A DNA stretch of 64,000 nucleotides from Liolophura sinensis (GCF_032854445.1 NC_088300.1:3656001-3720000), one strand, 5' to 3'; counted from the stretch's first letter, positions 12,931 through 25,239 are shown. Notes: generated by a model not told the origin, from the letters alone. Numbers and translations are program-made.

Positions 12931-13254
12931 GACCGGTAGATCCAGGATCAATCCTTGATCGAGTCACACCTAAGACTTTAAAAAGAGGAAGTTGTAACTT
13001 CTTCGCTTGGCGTTCAGAATGAAGGGGATAGTGCAACGACTGGTTGACCGTATCAGTATAATGGCTAGGGCGGGGGCGGCCTTACTTGCCTTCGGTAAGT
13101 CGTCTCAGTGAAGCAGCACTAAATAAAAGAGCGGTGGAAATCCGTCCTGCAACAAGGAGGCACATTACACGTACATGCACCCTAATGAATCCTTCGTCGT
13201 CATATGACTGAAAAATTGTTGAGTACGACGTTAAACCCCAAGCACTCACTCACT
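12931..13254 (+). mobile_element. SINE-A inserted in LINE fragment
   Basis: The sense copy lacks the first part of the tRNA head. It starts at GACCGGTAGATCCAGGATC and ends CACTCACTCACT. The near-perfect 10-bp duplication CAAACTTCGG / CAAACTTTGG (12921-12930, 13255-13264) shows it inserted into the LINE remnant. Confidence 0.85.
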
Positions 13255-13264
13255 CAAACTTTGG

Positions 13265-14783
13265 TGGTTTATAAATGTTGAGGGATGCCCAGGTACATGA
13301 AGTCTGTGATATATTCTCTAGTTCTCACTGTCCTTGTTTTTTTAAATCAAAGGAATGAATACGGAAAGTGTTACTGGCTCTATGAAATCTGGTTTGAGAC
13401 AGACGGACGGATATGAAGCTCTACTGTCCTCGCTTGTTTCACTTGATCACGCGGCAGTCCGAGACTTCATGATATTAACTCACAAGCCACAGAACAGATG
13501 AAGACGACAACGATTAATCTTTACAGTAGATGAAGCGTAGAAAAATACGCTTAAAATGAACAGATTCCGGGAGAGGTTGTTGAGGTCAGTATAGTATGTC
13601 TATCTAATTATTAATTTCACGAATTTGAAGTGAAAGTGACACTGAGATTGATTGTTGTTTTCTTGCGATACTATCGATGGTGTCAGCAATATGGCATCTG
13701 CTCAAATGTCCGCTCACTCGGGCTGAGGGGTTATCTTTCCGTTTTGTTCAAGGAAACATCAATCCATCCCAAGCCTGAGGACCGTTGACTTTTAGTCAAC
13801 ATTTCAGAAAATGTACCTATAGTGGATATATGGTCGTATTACGCCATTTGCCGCATTTTCTGCTGTTGAAAATGGCTAAGGAATAGGATTTTCGGTTTTT
13901 TCTTTGTATGTTTAGTATTCCCTTTATAAAAAGTGCGATAAAGTTTGAAAGAAAGCTAAGATTTGACGATCTGGTTACCATGACATCCGGGGAAATGGAC
14001 AAATGTGAGTCGCGACACATCGCCACCTGTGTATGTAATTACCCAACAAAAATGAAAACTCTGAAAAAACAGTTGGAGATATAGACGGACAGATGGACAA
14101 ATGGCTATGACATAATACGCTTCGCCTATGGCGGGGCCTATGAAAACTGCCATGAAAATCAGACTTAAAACTTGCGACGCTATGGGGTGAATTCGTCCAA
14201 CAACAAGCCCGTACAAGACGACTTTGTTAGTATGGACCGTAATTGTAAATGTAAATATTTTTGCGTCTTCATAATTGAATTCAGTGCAATTATGTTGTTG
14301 TTTATTGCACTTATTTACAACAGTAATGCATATAAAAGGAAAACAGGGCAGATCGACAGGGTATATAGAACAAATTGCTTACCTTAGCAGCACAGAAGAA
14401 TAATTCTCTGCAGGTAAGTGTATCTTCATTTGATAGAGGATGTGGATTTGGCAGGCTACGTTAGCATATATTTAGGCCAAAAGAATGAAAAAGTTATTTA
14501 AAAGATGCCATTGAATGATTTCAGTGGTGAAGTAAATTTGTACACATTAGATCTGAGGTTAAATGCTGATTTAGGATTTTAACACTCAATGTTATTGAAA
14601 AGTGTCTTTTTAATACACACATTATTTTTCCTATTTTGCAGAATTCATTACTTATGCCTCAAATATCTACATGGAATAAGCCAAATGGCCATCGTGATCC
14701 AGACAACTCGTACCATGGTCCTTGCTCAGTGGGTACATTATGGAGTGGCTTCTTAGTAAAACAAATGACGAAACCACTCAGAG
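13265..14783. other. Intergenic / old repeat DNA
   Basis: The first part may be more decayed LINE sequence. The stretch at about 13960-14090 (TCTGGTTACCATGACATC ... AAATGTGAGTCGCGACACATC) matches the dispersed repeat seen at 63480-63985. No host gene was recognised. Confidence 0.4.
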
Positions 14784-14980
14784 CATGGTGCAGTAGCGCG
14801 TCATACAGCTTTCGGATTTTTAAAAGCCAGTTCACAGTTTTGGGCCATGTTTTGGCGGACGTCATCTGATGCAAATGTAATTTGCAAAGACCATAAGGCT
14901 TCCAAGAAATTTTGTAAGTAAACATAGATTTACTGTAAGTGATGATTGAACGGATTATGCACAATGTCGTTGATATTTTA

Positions 14981-15823
14981 GTAGGCATTACAGTTCCTAA
15001 CCGCGTATCGTCCAAGTCAGAATGAACGCTTATGGCACTTCCGGCCAATCCCAGACTGGATGTCGGGAGCCTTTACCCGTGCATAAAGATACGGAATTTC
15101 ATGTGACAGGGTTTTATATGCATCTTTTGGAGAAATAAATTATGTGAAAATAGAATGAAACTGGACATTTATGTCTTATCCCATCTTGCCTTCTCCGCCT
15201 CTTGGTTTAGAAATATAGACGAGAATATACCATATTCAATTCTTACCGCTGTTTGACTTTATTTTACAACTATTAGTGTGATGGAGATTGTTGTATTTTT
15301 GGTAAATTATGCATGGTCCCTCTATTTCGGTTATGCTCCTTTGTTTTCGACCCAAATCAGGAAGCAGGTGTCTCTTTACACTACATTTTGACAAGTTTAC
15401 TTTCTAAGGGAAGGGCTCCTTAGTTTAACAGCCATGGAAGCCAACTTGTGCATAGCGTGTCTTTAGTGTTTACTGCATGAGCTTTTGAGTTCATGGGCCA
15501 TACACTGACGACTGACTACACTACATGTCCCGACAAAGGAACAGACGGTAGGAATTAAGTGTAGGCACCGAGAGAAGGATTTAAATATTTTGCCGTATTT
15601 ATTTATTAATTTGATTGTTTTATGCCGTACTCAAGAGTGCTTCACTTATACAACGGCAGCCAGCATTAAGATGGGAGGGCACCAGGCAAAGCCCGGGTGA
15701 AACCCACGACCATCCGCAGGTTGCTGACAGACCTTCCCACGTACAGCTGGAGAGGAAGCCAGCATGAGCTGGACTTGAACTCACAGAGACCGCATTGGTG
15801 AGATACTTTGCTGTAATGCCTAG
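14981..15823. mobile_element. Inverted-repeat DNA element (843 bp) in the left LTR
   Basis: Present in the left LTR and absent at the same place in the right LTR. It begins GTAGGCATTACAG and ends CTGTAATGCCTAG, giving 12-bp terminal inverted repeats. TTTTA flanks both sides (14976-14980, 15824-15828). It carries a SINE-B at its right end and no transposase. The superfamily is not recognised. Confidence 0.6.
15598..15807 (-). mobile_element. SINE-B fragment inside the inverted-repeat element
   Basis: On the minus strand the V-type core and AATAAATA tail are clear. The tRNA head beyond CTCACCAATGCGGTC is replaced by the end of the host element. Confidence 0.8.
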
Positions 15824-16053
15824 TTTTAACGTATACATATTACGAAGACGGTAGTCAACGGGTGACCAGATTTCGTAACTGTGTAAAATGAAAGTAATTT
15901 GTAAACGGCTAATCACTTGTTATACAGTACTCAGTAACTGAAATGTTAAATGTAGAGTAGACACAGAGCTTTGTATATGTATAGTCTGACGGCTGATTGT
16001 ATGCCGAGGTATTGTCGCGTACAGTTTTGTTTTGTTTGTCTTTATTCAGCTGG

Positions 16054-16247
16054 GTTAGCACGCCAGCAAGGCGCAATGACCTAGGAGCCTCTCACCAATG
16101 CGGTCACTGTGAGTTGAAGTCCAGCTCCAGCTAGCTTCCCCTCCGGCCGTACGTGGGATGATCTGCCATCAATCCCACTATAATGCTGGTCGCTGTCATA
16201 TAAGCGAAATATTCTTGAAACACCAACAAAATAAATAAATAAATAAA
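16054..16247 (+). mobile_element. SINE-B in the left LTR, with target-site duplication
   Basis: Sense copy from the tRNA head (TTAGCACGCCAGCAAGGCGC) to an AATAAATAAATAAA tail. It is flanked by the 13-bp duplication TTTATTCAGCTGG at 16041-16053 and 16248-16260. Part of the core's 3' end is deleted (no GAGTACGGCG). Confidence 0.9.
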
Positions 16248-16465
16248 TTTATTCAGCTGGTACCGCACGACAGCGCATGCGCTCATCGCTACCACGCTCC
16301 CCGGTGTTTCGGTAGCTCAACACCCCAGCACAACTGTAAGCTCCTGACGTTGTACAGGTAGCCTTCAGAGTTATGTTGAATTAATTGGAGCACTTGAATG
16401 ACAGAATCACGGACTGTCTTGTTAATCCTACATCACTACCAGAAAATTTCCGTGATTAGAACATC

Positions 16466-17960
16466 ATGGAAGACAATATAAAACCTAGAGATTGTGGTGA
16501 GAGCGATGTATCTGCAAGTCAGATTATTAAGGCTAAAGCACAGAAAGCTGCTCTAAAGGCTTGTCAGAAGGACAAATAGAAGCAGTAGAGGCTGAGGAGA
16601 AAGTTTATACACAGGATCAAACTAGTTCATGGGTTACTAGGTCACGGACAGGCCACCCTGATACCTATAAACATTCCCTGAACCCATTTGCTCAGCGATG
16701 GCCAAGTACAGAGACACCTAGGCGAGATTTAAACATTCAAGCAAATAAAGATAGCGAGGTTTCCTTTATGAGTGATACAATATTTATGCCATCGTCCATT
16801 CAGCATCAGGCAACCTGCGGATGGTCGTGGGTTTCCCCAGGCTCTGCCCCGTTTCCTCCCACCATAATATTTTACAGGGTAAAACACCAATCAAATAAAT
16901 AAAATAAATCTATTCAGCATCAACATAATAACCCATTTGAACATGGTGGGGGAGGCATACTGGTACAACAGAGAACCAAGCAGATGCGTCAGAACTAAAG
17001 ACAGATCATGACTCAAGAGTTCTGTCATCACAACACAATGAGGGTTATGTTAGGCTTAAGGTTGAAAGACACCATGATGATCAAAGAAATGTCAACAGAC
17101 ATAGAAGAGAAATTTATCCACATGCAAAGAACCATGTCAGATCCTTTATACCTGCCAAAAGCTGAATTATTCCTTTTAACCGTGACCCCTGACATACTGG
17201 ACCTTCATAAGATCCTTTAAAAGCTGTGTTGACAAAACAAAACTTGGTGATAGTGGAAGACTTAGCCCGACTTGTAATATTGCACAGGTAAAGCAAGAGA
17301 GATAATAAACTGTCATGTTGTGCTTATATGGAACCACAGACAGGTTATTGAAAAGCGAGAAGAAAGGGTTTGGTAATAAGTACACCATAGTAAAACCATG
17401 GATTTCTAAAATCACAGATGGTAAAAGCATAAGGCCAAACAATGGCGCAGCATTACGACAATATGCGGATGATGTCCAAAGCTGTGTTCTAACCCTAACT
17501 GCTCTGAGACATGAAGGCGAGATAGATACTCAAGTTCGCATGGTTCAAATAATTGAGAAACTGCAATACTATTTACACGTGCATTGGCGTAAACATGCAG
17601 TAAGTACCCTTGGGGAGTATGGAATACACCAACACATTTCGCAGTTGGTTGAATTCCTAGAGGTTGCTGCCAAAAAAGCCACAGTTCCAGTCTTAGGTGG
17701 TAGCATGCAGACATCAGAATTGCTTAGCTGGTCAAAGCATGCCCATGAAATCCAAGAGTAAAGTTGTAATGTTCAAAGAGCCGAAAGGGAAAGTAAAGGT
17801 GATTTATTGCCCAAGATGAAATCATAGACTTCACTTTCATGTCATTATTGCACAGAAAACCACTCACTGTGTAAGTCATTTCGTCAGCTAACACCAGAGA
17901 AAAGTTGTGGAATTGTTAGAGAAAGAATCTTTTTTCTTAACTTCACCCAGACATTGGTCC
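16466..17960 (+). pseudogene. BEL/Pao gag remnant
   Basis: It begins at a plausible ATG (16466) with a segment rich in Ala and Lys (SASQIIKAKAQKAALKA), as in BEL/Pao Gag N-termini. A frame change follows near 16560. The segment 17315-17761 resembles the conserved Gag domain of these elements (LKSEKKGFGNKYTIV ... LRQYADDVQSCVLTLTALRH). A zinc-knuckle-like HYCTENHSLCKSF block occurs near 17845-17885. Stops, frameshifts and a SINE-B insertion interrupt it. Confidence 0.75.
16809..16911 (+). mobile_element. SINE-B 3' fragment in gag, with target-site duplication
   Basis: 5'-truncated copy starting in the V-type core (GGCAACCTGCGGATGG) and ending AATAAATAAAATAAAT. It is flanked by ATTCAGCATCA at 16798-16808 and 16912-16922. 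Confidence 0.9.
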
Positions 17961-19400
17961 AATAAGTTTAACAATGGATGCCAGAGGAAATATTCACGTT
18001 TGTACACAATGGGTACATCCAATTACAGACTGCCACTTGTCAGTCTGAAGGCAACTCTGTGCACACTCATGGCCTATACAGTAGGAGCACTAACTCAGAG
18101 TATTTGCAAAGTCAAATTTCCCTGAGCTTAAAGGCAATATTGCAGATCTTACTTTACTTTAAACAGCGGCCTCATTTGTCAGGTATTTCTTTTCCAACCT
18201 CGGATAAGTCCAAAGTAGGTCTCATTATTGGACCAGATGTTCCAGACGCCTTGATCCCAGTTGAAATCAGAAAAGGAAAACCAGGTGAGCCATATGTAAT
18301 GCCGTTTCAGATGTTATCCATACAGATGATGAGCTGGGTAAAAAGGTGAAAAAGTTTTGGCAAATAGAATCCTGTCAAGTTTGTTTGACAGAAATTCGTC
18401 TACAGTCATTGGGCAGAATGATTGGCCCAATTGTCTGCTAGACAAAGGTGACGCACAAAAGATCCCAGAACAAGACGAGTGTGTGATAGCTCAGTTTGTG
18501 AGAGTATGGTACCTTCCACATCATGGCGTAATAATGCCAATAAACCGGAAAAGTTGAGAGTAGTATTTGAATGTGCTGCGATATATGGCGGAGTTTTTCT
18601 GAACACTGAGGTCCTCCAGAGGCCGGGCTTAACAAACAAGCTGATAGAAGTCCTGCTCAGATTCCGTCAAAACAAAGTTGCAGTCATGGCTGATACAGAA
18701 GCCATGTTTCATCAAGTATCAGAGTATCCCAAACACCTTCATGTTCGGTTCCTGTGGTGGGAAAATGGCGACTCAACACAGCAAGTAGAAATATACAGAA
18801 TGGCCGTTCATTTGTTTGGCGGAGTTTGGAGTCCTAGCTGTGCTAACTTCGCCTTGAAGAAGGCGGCAAATGACAACAAGAAAGGCTACAAACCAGAAGT
18901 TATGGAAACTGTACATAACAACTTTTTTTTGTGTGGGCGACTGCTTAAATTCTTCTGAGCAATCAACATAGTTAGTAAAAGATTTGCATTGTCTTCTGGG
19001 TAGAGTAGGATTTAAGCTGAACAAATGGGTCAATAACAACAGACAAGTCGTCGAGTCCATTCCCGTCGACCAGAGAGCCAAAGATATAAAAAAACATCTT
19101 GGATTTGGACCACAGTTCCTTGCCAGTAGAGAGAGTACTTGGTGTTAAATGGGACACCAAGATGAATGACATCCTTCGCCACAACTCCAAGCAGACGACG
19201 CCTCAAGGGGATTGAGTACAGACGAATTACATACCTGCAGATGGCAAAATGGTTCAGACTTTCTGTGGTCAGATTCAACTCACTGGTCAGATCAGCCGAA
19301 ATTTCAATGTCGACCTCTCAGACAACGGTAAAGAGATAAAGAAGGATGCCAAAGTTTATCATGTTTATGAGTAGGAAAGAAGTTCAGTGGACAAGTTCCT
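17961..19400 (+). pseudogene. BEL/Pao protease and reverse transcriptase remnant
   Basis: The end of the protease region is visible as VGLIIGPDVPDALIPVE and KPGEPYVMPF (about 18215-18310). The reverse transcriptase follows at 18479-18958: KLRVVFECAA, LTNKLIEVLLRFRQ, MADTEAMFHQV, RFLWWENGD and LFGGVWSPSCANFA. The catalytic YVDD region near 18915-18950 is damaged; the frame passes through a run of T and reads CVGDC. RNase H-like and connection sequence continues to about 19400 in broken frames. Confidence 0.8.
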
Positions 19401-20510
19401 TGAGCAGTGCTCGTCTTCGTACAAGCTCAAGAAGTTGATTGCATGAATCTTGCGACTTCGTTGTATTCCTCTGAGAAAGGCAAGGAGCGAATCTATGTGC
19501 CAAAACAGACATTTGTATACCAGCCGTCAACCAATAAGGAGGTTCCTGATCAATAATCGCAAAGGCCAAGTCCCAAAAACGACGCATAAAACAAACCACC
19601 AAAGAACTAAGAAAGTATTTAAAGTACGGAAATACGACGGAATCATGCAAAAAGAAGCATTCAACAGTTTTCAGTGATCTTGGAAAGACGCAAGGTATGT
19701 TCTAGGCGATTGAGTGAAATCAGAATTCAAATCGTGTACCATGCTAGAAGGCCCACTTTCAAAACCTGCCTTGCCGTAGCTGAACTACATACGAGAGAAG
19801 GGACCGTTAAGGTCATATAAAGACAAACCTTTAGTGAAGAGCTGAGTGACTTGAATGCAAAAACAGAAGTCGTAAAGAGTTCAAGTCCTCTGTACAAGCT
19901 TGAAGCTTTCAAAATTTCCAAAAACATTCTACGTGTTGGGGGACTCCTACATCATTACAAGACAAAAACATCTCATCAGGCATTATCATGAAGCAACCGG
20001 TCATTATGGAAGAGAATACATAATTAAAGACGTAGAGCATAGAGAGTAAAACAGAGCAACGACGACAGTGTGATACCTGGCAAATGGACACACATAGCCG
20101 GTGAAATACGGCCTCTTGTCAATTTACCTCAGTCAAGGTTTTGTTCTAACTGTTCATGTAAATATATAAATAGTAATAATTTACACACCCTAGCCCCATG
20201 GCTTCAGCAGAATTAGGTAAAAAATACAATGATGTTAATTGCAATTTATTATACATCACTAGTTTGGAATTACTCAAAAATGCTGTGTTTTCATCACATG
20301 TAGCATACAATCTCATTAAAACAATGCAAAGGGACCAGGCCTTGGGTATTCTAGCCCAGATTAAACGGCGGTATGGGATCAGCGCAAGGAAACAGGTCGA
20401 GAAGGTGTTGAACGAGCGCGTGCCCTGCAAAAGGCGCCAATGCACACAAGAAGCGCAGACAATGGCGGACTTGCCTTCAGATATGGTTACCCCCAGATGA
20501 ACCTTTTGTC
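19400..20510 (+). pseudogene. BEL/Pao RNase H to integrase zinc-binding remnant
   Basis: Broken frames. The HYHEATGHYGREY block near 19980-20020 and CKRRQCTQEAQTMADLP near 20430-20475 match the HHCC-type zinc-binding part of the integrase. The stretch from about 20150 to 20400 between them has no clear match. A SINE-B splits the next domain at 20511. Confidence 0.65.
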
Positions 20511-20620
20511 TCCCCCGGGCTCTGCCCGGTTTCCACCCACCATAATGCTGGCCGCCGTCGTATAAGTGAAATATTCCTGAGTACGGCGTATAACACCAAT
20601 CAAATAAATAAATAAATTTA
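20511..20620 (+). mobile_element. SINE-B 3' fragment in integrase, with target-site duplication
   Basis: 5'-truncated copy from CCCCCGGGCTCTGCCCGG to CAAATAAATAAATAAATTTA. It is flanked by CTTTTGTC at 20503-20510 and 20621-20628. It interrupts the integrase just before the first catalytic Asp region. Confidence 0.9.
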
Positions 20621-21830
20621 CTTTTGTCGGCGTTGACTGTTTTGGTCCATTCATGGTCAAGAGAGGACGCAGCCAAGGCAAGCTCTATGGGTGCATCTTT
20701 ACGGGTCTTGCAATAAGGGCAATACAGATTGAGAAGTTGGACTGTATGAATATAAGCGTCAAGTCCGACATTCCCATACCATTCGTAGTCCGTAAAAGGC
20801 GTTCCAAGTCGATAATCGCAAGATCAATTTCCAAAACAACGTTTAACACTAACTCCCAAAGACAAAGGTATGTAAGAAATTATACAAATAAGAAATAAAG
20901 CCGGTAACACACAAGAGAGAAGCGGTCAACAGTTTTCAATGATGCCGGGCAGACAATGAATATTCCAGGCATGAATTCCATATCAAAGTTCAAATTCGTA
21001 GTCTGTGAATGAGTTCCATGTCAAATAACAATTAAACAAGTATCCCAGTCGCGCTTTAATTGTAACTGTTCATAAAGGCATCATGCTGATGTAATTAGCA
21101 TGGCTACCTTTACGGTCCCTAGCCCCAGGTTAAGCGGTATTAGACACAGTTGGCGAGCGTTACAGACCCTAACCGATCAGATTGTGATTCAAAAGTAACG
21201 GACGATTACGTCTTTCGCGTTAATATGTAAAGATCTCATGCTACAAGAGGCGCCATGCTACAAGAGGCGCCAACACAGATTCCTTCATCAACGCTTTGAA
21301 AACGTTGGAAAGCAGACGAGAGAAGCCAGAGAAGATACTATCCGACAATGGAACGAATTTCACGTCAGCGGGAAAGGAACTGAGGCAAGATATTCAGGCA
21401 TGGAACCAGAAGGCAAATGATGAGCATTTGCGTCAAAGACAAATTCAGTGGGAATTCAATCCCCCCACCCCGTGCCTTCCACATTGGTGGATCATGGGAG
21501 AGGCAAAATTTATTTCGGCAAGAAAGGACTCAGTGCTTTGTTGACCAAAGAACAAAGACTTCATGGCGAAGGACTCAGTACACTTTTCTGTGAAGCTGAA
21601 TAAATTGTGGGATTCTGATCCTCTGACTCTTAACCACCTACTCCGGTTACGAGCAGTGCCAAATTTGTCTTCAGGAATGTTTAATGTGCAACATCGTTAC
21701 AGAAAGCAACGAAGACATGGGCAGTTTCACGCCGGTGTCTTCCGGAAAAGGTGGATTCGGGAGTTAGGATCAGAGGGACCGTGTTAACGAGACCAGTTCA
21801 TAAAGTGTCTTCTTGAGGGACTTGCCGAAC
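20621..21830 (+). pseudogene. BEL/Pao integrase core and C-terminal remnant
   Basis: The first part (20630-20745) carries VDCFGPF and the [20 protein letters not shown] block around the first catalytic Asp. The second catalytic Asp region lies at about 21320-21380 (ILSDNGTNFTSAGKEL). A WEFNPP block follows near 21450, and the conserved C-terminal LTLNHLLRLR ... RKRWIREL at 21610-21770. About 350 bp of unrelated or duplicated sequence (20760-21230) separates the two halves. Stops and frameshifts are present throughout. Confidence 0.75.
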
Positions 21831-22249
21831 TGATAGACATTTCGTATGCTTTCATACTGACTATAAGCCGTTGTAAACTATAGTAGTAGGTATTTGCACC
21901 AATCCTTAGAGACACGTTATTTCACCATTCGTGATAGTTTGTTTAGTGTGAATTTATGATAGCGTTGATTTCATTGTTAAACAGTAAGCATATGAGAGAT
22001 GCGATGATGTTTCGAAGGACATGTGTAGTATCAAGTGTACAATTGCGTAATATTTCACGTTCCATTCTTGTTTGATGTGAAAACAAAGTATTGTAACTTG
22101 TTATTTTTGTAACATGTGTGTGTTAAATGTTGAGGTAATAACTTTATATTCCTTTGCCATTTAAAGGGGCCGAGATGTAGAATTTGTATTGTATGTTTTC
22201 GATCTGTCAGTTTTTAGTGTTTAGATATGTGGATTGTACCGAAGAATCG

Positions 22250-22665
22250 AGCATGGTGAAGTGCCGCGCCATACAACTTTAGGATTTTAAAAAGCCAGTT
22301 CACAGTTTTGGACCGTGTTTTGACGGATGCCATTTGATGCAAATGTAATCTGCAAGATCATAAGGCTGCCAAGAAATTTTGTAAGTAAACGTAGATTTAC
22401 TGTAAGTGCTGATTGAACGGATTACATACAATGTCGTTGTTTTAGCGTTGATATATTACGAAGATGGTAGCCAACCGATGATCAGATCTCGTAACTGTGT
22501 AAAATACAAGTAATTTGTAAACGGTTAATCACATGTTATACAATACTCAGCCTTTGAAATGTTAAATGTAGAGCAGACATAGAGCTTTGTATATGTATAG
22601 TCTGACGGATGAATGTATGTTGAGGTATTGCTACCGCGCTTCCCAGTGTTTCGGCAGCTCACGCG
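22250..22665 (+). repeat. Right LTR of the BEL/Pao element
   Basis: Uninterrupted counterpart of the left LTR, from GAGCATGGTGAAGTG to GTGTTTCGGCAGCTCACG. The 5' boundary may lie earlier, for example at TGTAGAATTTG near 22170, but the left copy cannot confirm that part. Confidence 0.75.
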
Positions 22666-22940
22666 TAGCTGTCAATAAATTACAAAATAAGGCTGTTGGA
22701 ATCGACCATGTTGTAAATGAATATATTGTTTCATCCTTTAGCATTGTGGCTGATATATATGTAAACTTTTTCAACACTGTTGTGCAGTCTGGCGTTTTAC
22801 CAGAATTCTTATTATCCTGTGTGATAAAATATATCTATGAAAATAAGGGTGACATAAACCACCCAGTTAAATACAGACCAATAAACGGGATCTGGTTATC
22901 ATTGTGCAGTGTAATTACAAGAGCCGAACGACTGGTGTGA
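22666..22940 (+). pseudogene. LINE reverse-transcriptase fragment
   Basis: The open stretch contains NKAVGIDHVVNEYI, FFNTVVQSGVLPEFLLS, IYENKGDINHPVKYRPI. This is the start of the palm region of a non-LTR retrotransposon reverse transcriptase, normally NKASGxDxxxNE and YRPI. It is truncated on both sides, with no catalytic Asp pair. Confidence 0.75.
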
Positions 22941-23379
22941 AGATAAATGTGCTGTAATGTAGTGGGTGAAATGAATTTTCGTCTGAATCCGGCTAAACCA
23001 AACCTGTAGTAGCAGCGATGTCACTTTTTACAGTGATCGCTCTCAAGCTAAGCTGGTGATGAAAACAGCTTGTCTGCCACGAAGCAACAATACTTTTGAA
23101 AAGTTTATTGTAAACATGTATATTATAATATTAATGAATTAAAAACAACACCTGTTTAATCATAATTTGTATTTTTTCTTATACATTATTGCATTGAAGT
23201 GGGGAAAAAACAGTGACTTCAGATTTGTTTTCATTCATGTCCCTTGTTCATTTACTAAATGATAACTCATAGCACACTCAAATATTAATGTATAATAATA
23301 AGTGCAGATATTTTAGCTTCGCACAAGGATTCTAAAAAACGTGCTTTTTCTCAAAGGTGTACCTAACATATTTATTGAA
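22941..23379. other. Intergenic DNA without recognised gene
   Basis: AT-rich; may include old LINE tail sequence. Nothing else was recognised. Confidence 0.35.
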
Positions 23380-23735
23380 AGAGTGAGTGCTCAGGGCTTA
23401 ACGTCGTACTTATGTTTCAGTCATATTATGACGATGGAGTCCTTAGAGTGCGTGCAATGTACCCCCTTGTTGCAGGACGGATTTCCACCCCTCTTTTATC
23501 TAGCGTTGCTTCACTGAGATGACTGACCGAAGGCAAGCAAGTCGCTCCGCCCAAGCCATTATACTGATACGGGTCAACCAGTCGTTGCAATATTCCCTCC
23601 ATGCTGAACGTCAAGCGAGGAAGCTACAACTTTTTCTTTTAAGGTCTTACGTGTGACCAAACCGAGGACTGACCTTGGATCCACCGCCCCCCGAAGCGGA
23701 AGCTCTACCAACTGAGCCATCGGGGCCGGCCAGCT
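23380..23735 (-). mobile_element. SINE-A, near full length
   Basis: On the minus strand the tRNA head begins near 23735 (GGCCCCGATGGCTCAGTTGG). The GATAAAAGAGGGGTGG core and the GACGTTAAGCCCTGAGCACTCACTC end are all present. Confidence 0.85.
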
Positions 23736-25239
23736 TGGTGCAAGAATTCCACCCAAGGTACATTATCTCAGGCATGCATCAAGCTAAGAACAGTAACAGT
23801 AAATCAACCAGTTAACAATAAGTGACATGAACGACAATCAGGGTGGGTCTGGAAGCCACACTAAAACATATTTGTTACACATGTGCTTAGAATCACATGG
23901 CTTTCAAGGACAGAACAGCATATGTTATAGGCCTATTCCTGAGTATTTTCTTTTTCTGCTTTTTGTAATTACTTTATAGTTACCGACTTGTAGTGTGTGT
24001 AATATCCAACAGTTCGCTTATGAAGCGATCGCCACCTTTGTCTGATCACGGGGTCCATATATATACCTCCATGGTCTGATAAAATGGTTTCGTCCTCAAG
24101 GTGAACTGATATAACCCTTGAAACGACTGGAAATCAGCGATGACCAGCTGATGAAAAGTTGAAAAGTAAAAGTTTAAGTTCAGTTCAAACTGACTGTAAT
24201 ACTTGTCCGCCTACCGCTAGCTCGCAAAGTGCAGAAAAATACACGTGTAACGAATGCCGCTAGCTAGAAGGTATATTGTGCTAACAAAGGAGGTATGCCT
24301 TTGTAGTGAGCAGGGCGGGAGAATGAGGCACGGAGTCGAAAGCAGTAGCCGAAAGTTTTGGCTGCCGATCGCCCCCCCCCCCCTCCCCCGATGTTTAGTG
24401 TTGCTTATAAATGTTTTTTTTAACACAAAATCCTCCTCGGATGTTAGCTATATACGCCGTCGCCAATACTGAAGTTGATACGTTGTTTCTTGACTGGAGA
24501 CCCGATTAATAAATAGAGCGCGGACCTCCTCGAAATTTGATCACATCGGAGGGCTGGTATTTGCATTTAGAACGAAATATATTCAAGACTTTGAGACATC
24601 ACGGCACTATATGACGGCTTTTGCAGTATTTGCGCTTGTTTGTTACATTTATTTTGCCGACCGCCAAGTATAAAAACAGCCGGGGGTATAGATTATTTTT
24701 ATGTTCACGCAGGTCACTTGCGCTGGCAGGCAACTCAAAAACATGATTCAACTTCCCAACACCGATTTCATTTGCAGTTGACAAGCTGGCAAACCTTAAG
24801 GTACACCCCTGAATTCTAAACCGGTTTCAGTAAATCGAGCACTTCACTGGTTTGTGGTCAGCAATGTTGGTCTCCCGAAGAAAGAAATCCTCACATTTCC
24901 CGAAAAAATAAAAACTGAGTAGTCCCGAATTTAGCGACTCGATCGCGTTACCCACAACAAACTTTTTTTCTAAAATCATGGTCTAGACAAATAACTCGAA
25001 ATGCGACCACTTTGTATCTTGCAGCGAAAGAGTTCGAACAGACAACAAATTTTATCTTTAAAAAAATAATTTGACCGGTATTGTTTGAAGCGAGTACTGT
25101 GCTTCACAATAACGATGCTCTAGTCGGGTTTACATACCCAAATAGCAGACAACCTTCGAAGATGGTAGAACATAACGCGACAGTACACTCTAAAACTGGA
25201 ACTACTTCGGTCAATCGGAGACCAATTTTCACCACCTTC
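23736..25239. other. Intergenic DNA with one shared 36-bp motif
   Basis: The 24501-24536 motif (CCCGATTAATAAATAGAGCG then CGGACCTC) is shared in inverted orientation with 32288-32325. A C-rich homopolymer lies at about 24371-24387. No gene was recognised. Confidence 0.4.

Larger units (their letters stand above)
14784..16330 (+). repeat. Left LTR of the BEL/Pao element, interrupted
   Basis: It is homologous to the right LTR from GAGCATGGTG onward through TTCACAGTTTTGG, GAAATTTTGTAAGTAAAC, TTTGTAAACGG and GAGCTTTGTATATGTATAG to GTGTTTCGGTAGCTC. It is interrupted by the elements at 14981-15823 and 16054-16247. The sequence upstream of GAGCATGG has no counterpart in the right LTR. Confidence 0.75.
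14784..22665 (+). mobile_element. Decayed BEL/Pao LTR retrotransposon with nested insertions
   Basis: Two diverged LTR copies (14784-about 16330 and about 22250-22665) enclose gag- and pol-related pieces in the order gag, protease, reverse transcriptase, RNase H, integrase, as in BEL/Pao elements. The coding parts contain many stops and frame changes. Later insertions identified inside are an 843-bp inverted-repeat element with a SINE-B in it, a SINE-B in the left LTR, a SINE-B in gag and a SINE-B in the integrase. The copy is old and not autonomous. LTR outer ends are not sharp, and the left LTR's first part seems to be missing. Confidence 0.85.

Noticed and set aside
13817-14387. Overlapping open frames of 69-86 codons
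   Set aside because: They overlap a dispersed repeat on both strands and show no domain.
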